NCBI RefSeq assembly: GCF_016755875.1
Contig: NZ_BNED01000005.1
Span: 4,354,001-4,418,000 of the forward strand
Direction of reading: 5' to 3'
DNA length: 64,000 nt
From: Streptomyces spororaveus
GTDB taxonomy: Bacteria; Actinomycetota; Actinomycetes; Streptomycetales; Streptomycetaceae
The position numbers were made by a program, and so were the translations under genes. Of this stretch, positions 61,565-64,000 are shown piece after piece (position 1 is the stretch's first letter; the number at the start of each line of letters is the position of its first letter). A model generated the notes under the pieces. The model worked only from the letters and a program-made list of their open reading frames with translations. It had not been told where the DNA came from and searched no databases.

Positions 61565-62113
61565 GTGGACGCAGTACAGCAAGAGGCGACTGCCAGAGCC
61601 AGAGAGCTTCAGCGCAGTTGGTACGGGGAGCCGCTGGGAGCGCTCTTCCGCAGGCTCATAGATGACCTCGGCCTGAACCAGGCCCGCCTCGCTGCCGTCC
61701 TCGGACTGTCGGCGCCCATGTTGTCCCAGCTGATGAGCGGCCAGCGCGCAAAGATCGGCAACCCGGCCGTGGTCCAGCGGGTCCAGGCCCTCCAGGATCT
61801 CGCCGGCCAGGTGGCCGACGGAAGCGTCAGCGCGGGGGAGGCCACCGACCGGATGGACGAGATCAAGAAGACCCAGGGGGGATCCGTCCTCAGCAACAGC
61901 GGCCAGACCACCACCAGCTCCGGCGCACCGACGGTCAAGCGGGTCGTCCGCGAGATCCAGTCGCTGCTGCGCTCGGTGTCCGCGGCCGGGGACATCATCG
62001 ACGCGGCGAACACCCTCGCCGCCAGCCATCCGGAACTGGCAGAGTTCCTCCGGGTGTACGGCGCGGGCCGCACCGCCGACGCGGTCGCCCACTACGAGGC
62101 CCACCAGAACTGA
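61565..62113 (+). CDS. Small HTH DNA-binding protein
   Basis: 182 residues from GTG 61565 (GGGGAG upstream). An N-terminal helix-turn-helix (LFRRLIDDLGLNQARLAAVLGLSAPMLSQLMSGQRAKIGNP) is XRE-like. A Gln/Ser/Thr-rich linker (about residues 105-120) and a short C-terminal helical domain (IQSLLRSVSAAGDIIDAANTL) follow. It lies 44 bases before a Ser/Thr kinase gene, a pairing that appears conserved in Streptomyces. It may be phosphorylated by that kinase, which is inference. Confidence 0.85.
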   Translation: MDAVQQEATARARELQRSWYGEPLGALFRRLIDDLGLNQARLAAVLGLSAPMLSQLMSGQRAKIGNPAVVQRVQALQDLAGQVADGSVSAGEATDRMDEIKKTQGGSVLSNSGQTTTSSGAPTVKRVVREIQSLLRSVSAAGDIIDAANTLAASHPELAEFLRVYGAGRTADAVAHYEAHQN

Positions 62114-62157
62114 CACGCACGAGGGCGGACAACGGGTGACGGGGGACGGGCACAGCG

Positions 62158-63540
62158 ATGGGTGAGGTCTTCGCCGGTCGGTACGAGCTGATCGACCCGA
62201 TCGGACGCGGTGGCGCGGGTGCCGTATGGCGGGCCTGGGACCACCGCCGGCGCCGCTACGTCGCCGCGAAGGTCCTCCTGCAGAGCGACGCCCACACGCT
62301 CCTGCGGTTCGTACGGGAACAGGCACTGCGGATCGACCATCCGCACGTACTGGCTCCCGCCAGCTGGGCGGCCGACGACGACAAGGTCCTCTTCACCATG
62401 GACCTGGTCGGTGGCGGCTCGCTCGGCCATGTGATCGGGGACTACGGACCCCTGCCGCCCCGTTTCGTGTGCACCCTGCTCGACCAGCTCCTGTCGGGGC
62501 TCGCGGCGGTGCACGCGGAAGGCGTGGTGCACCGCGACATCAAACCGGCCAACATCCTGATGGAGGCCACCGGAACCGGGCGGCCGCACCTGCGGCTGTC
62601 CGACTTCGGCATCTCCATGCGCAAGGGCGAGCCCCGGCTGACCGAGACCGACTACGTGGTCGGCACGCCGGGCTATTTCGCCCCCGAGCAACTCCTGGGC
62701 GCCGAGCCCGACTTCCCCGCCGACCTCTTCGCCGTGGGGCTGGTCGCCCTGTACCTCCTCCAGGGCCGCAAGCCCGATTCCCGGGCCCTGGTGGAGCACT
62801 TCCTCGCCCATGGCACCCCGGACGCCCCCGAAGGCGTCCCCGCCCCGCTGTGGGGCGTCATCGCCGGCCTCCTGCAGCCCGACCCCCAGAACCGCTTCCG
62901 GACGGCCACAGGGGCACGCAAGGCCCTTGCCGAGGCCGTGGAGCTGCTGCCGCCGCCCGCCCCGGACGAGGATCCGGTGGAGGTGTTCGACCAACTCGGC
63001 CCGCTGCCGCCCGGATTCGGCCCTCAGGGCCCGCCCGGCCCGCCGGCCGCGGCCCCGCGGGGACCCGCCGCCGAGGCCCCGGCGCCGCAGGCCCCCGGCT
63101 CGGTGACGGTGCCCGCGGAGGCGGTCCGGACCGACCCGCGCGGTACGGCCCGGACGGCCTCGCAGGAGCCGGTGACCCCGGTGACCCCGGTGACCCCGGT
63201 GACCCCGGTGACCCCGGTGACCCCGGTGACCCCGGTGGCCACCGTGACCCCGGTGGCCGCCCCGCCCACGCCTGCGGCCCCGTACCCGGCCGGCTCCGCC
63301 TCCCCCGCCATCCCGGCGCAGGGGCCTGCGTACGGACCCGCGTACGGGCCCTCGGAGACGGGCAGCTTCCACCTGCCGCCGCCGACCGCGCCCACCGCGC
63401 CGGTCCCCGCGGCGCCCGTCGGCCCGCCGGTCCGGGCGGGCGGCCGGATCGCCCCGCCCCCGGCGAAGGCGGTGGCCTCGCTGCTCGCCGCGGCGCTGCT
63501 CTGCTTCGCGGTGGGCGTCTGGGCCCTCACACAGCTGTAG
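62158..63540 (+). CDS. Membrane Ser/Thr protein kinase with VTP repeat linker
   Basis: 460 residues. Kinase domain (about 1-260): GRGGAGAVWRAWD loop, Lys in VAAKVLL, HRDIKPANILM, SDFGIS and an activation segment ending in APEQLL. Residues about 275-430 are Pro/Ala/Thr-rich and include seven perfect VTP triplets. A C-terminal transmembrane helix (about 438-459) ends the protein with no extracellular domain, so it senses nothing outside through PASTA-like modules. The 3' end overlaps the convergent gene by 14 bases. Confidence 0.92.
   Translation: MGEVFAGRYELIDPIGRGGAGAVWRAWDHRRRRYVAAKVLLQSDAHTLLRFVREQALRIDHPHVLAPASWAADDDKVLFTMDLVGGGSLGHVIGDYGPLPPRFVCTLLDQLLSGLAAVHAEGVVHRDIKPANILMEATGTGRPHLRLSDFGISMRKGEPRLTETDYVVGTPGYFAPEQLLGAEPDFPADLFAVGLVALYLLQGRKPDSRALVEHFLAHGTPDAPEGVPAPLWGVIAGLLQPDPQNRFRTATGARKALAEAVELLPPPAPDEDPVEVFDQLGPLPPGFGPQGPPGPPAAAPRGPAAEAPAPQAPGSVTVPAEAVRTDPRGTARTASQEPVTPVTPVTPVTPVTPVTPVTPVATVTPVAAPPTPAAPYPAGSASPAIPAQGPAYGPAYGPSETGSFHLPPPTAPTAPVPAAPVGPPVRAGGRIAPPPAKAVASLLAAALLCFAVGVWALTQL
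63172..63234 (+). repeat. Seven perfect 9-bp tandem repeats inside the kinase gene
   Basis: GTGACCCCG repeated seven times in frame, giving (Val-Thr-Pro)x7. A variant unit and one more VTP follow to 63252. Exact copies suggest recent expansion by slippage. The region is the linker before the transmembrane helix. Confidence 0.95.
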
Positions 63541-64000
63541 GACCGCGTCCCCGCCGCCGCCCGAGCAGCGTCCAGCAGCCCAGCACCAGCAGCAGCACCG
63601 TCCCGGTGCCGAACCCGGCGCCCGCCACGACCCGCATCGCGGAGTGCCGCCCGGCGGCCTCCGCCGCCTCCGGGGCGGTGAGCCCTTCCCGGGCCGCGGC
63701 CCGGTCCTCGTCGCCCACCCCGAAGCCTCCCGGGGCCGGACTCTCCTTGTACGCGGGCCCCTTGGCCGGCGTGCCCGCGACGTCCAGGCGCAGGGTCAGC
63801 GGCACGGGCGTCGCGTCCTCGGTGAAGTCGGCGACCTTCGCGCCCATGGTCACCGCCACGTAGTACCAGCCCGCGAGCGAGACGGGCCGCACGTCCCGGT
63901 CCCGCGCGAAACGGTTCTCGTAGGCGACCGGCGGGGTCTTCTCCAGGGTGATCCCGGCCTGCTTGCCGTCGTACGAGGTGTCCTTGTCGGAGATCAGGCT
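63527..64000 (-). CDS. C-terminal part of a membrane-anchored extracytoplasmic protein
   Basis: 157 codons are visible, and the gene enters from the right edge, so the N-terminus is missing. The visible part is a beta-rich extracytoplasmic segment (RDVRPVSLAGWYYVAVTM, VPLTLRLDVAG) and a polar Ala/Glu linker. One C-terminal transmembrane helix (about 30 to 10 residues before the end) and a basic RRRGRG tail follow. This is the usual layout of cell-surface proteins held by a C-terminal anchor. The family is not recognised. Confidence 0.75.
   Translation of the reverse strand, partial: SLISDKDTSYDGKQAGITLEKTPPVAYENRFARDRDVRPVSLAGWYYVAVTMGAKVADFTEDATPVPLTLRLDVAGTPAKGPAYKESPAPGGFGVGDEDRAAAREGLTAPEAAEAAGRHSAMRVVAGAGFGTGTVLLLVLGCWTLLGRRRGRGPTAV

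Noticed and set aside
63172..63252. Possible CRISPR-like repeat array
   Set aside because: Units are 9 bp, contiguous, in frame and without spacers. It is a coding minisatellite.

Overview
The window is high-GC actinobacterial DNA and almost certainly comes from a Streptomyces chromosome close to oriC. The evidence is the order fhaA-fhaB-pstP-rodA-pbpA-pknB, followed by class E sortases, a DUF881 gene, crgA, a rhomboid protease, a cyclophilin and a DUF5324 gene, together with frequent GTG starts and strong third-position GC.

Region 1 (1-16.2 kb) is conserved core. The left edge holds remnants of a small secretion/toxin-type locus and a tRNA-Leu(CAG). The Ser/Thr phospho-signalling and cell-wall operon fhaA to pknB ends at a perfect 18-bp hairpin. 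A reverse operon follows: DUF881, sortase, small membrane protein, PabA/TrpG-like amidotransferase and two more sortases. Then come crgA, a pair of perfect inverted DnaA boxes, the rhomboid, the cyclophilin and DUF5324.

Region 2 (16.2-61.2 kb) is accessory and lies between the DUF5324 terminator and a tRNA-Ala(TGC) whose 3' end faces it. It opens with a LysM protein, an incomplete ATP-grasp protein, a tiny secreted peptide and two divergent NB-ARC regulators (one SARP/AfsR-like). The reverse operon at 35.9-23.1 kb is the most interesting part. Its genes, in transcription order, are a lysine/ornithine N-monooxygenase, a cupin and a MetRS-like protein as separate overlapping genes, an MFS exporter, an ATP-grasp ligase, a DDAH-family enzyme, a small beta-barrel-like protein, a substrate-binding protein with no signal peptide, a YbaK-type tRNA deacylase, a second ATP-grasp ligase, a DAO-type flavoenzyme and a MmcQ/YjbR-like protein. 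A second DDAH paralogue is divergent. The N-monooxygenase + cupin + MetRS-like + DAO set is the signature of N-N bond (hydrazine) formation. The ATP-grasp ligases suggest an amide- or peptide-linked product, which I cannot name.

From 37.2 to 61.2 kb lies a phenazine locus. It has an ArsR regulator and MFS exporter, then phzC, phzD, phzE, aroA, a flavin monooxygenase and aroC in reverse, divergent from phzB, a small protein, phzF, phzG, a PhzS-like monooxygenase and a SnoaL-like protein. A domesticated IS701-type protein, a frameshifted GAF/PucR regulator, a methyltransferase, a fused PabAB (aminodeoxychorismate synthase), an XRE/MmyB-like regulator, an MFS exporter and aroB complete it. Pathway-specific copies of four shikimate genes feed chorismate to PhzE and PabAB.

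Region 3 (61.2-64 kb) returns to core-like genes: tRNA-Ala, a small HTH protein, a membrane Ser/Thr kinase with a VTP tandem repeat, and a truncated membrane-anchored protein.

Two genes (DUF881 and the GAF/PucR regulator) each carry a one-base excess in a short G run. These may be assembly errors or true mutations.
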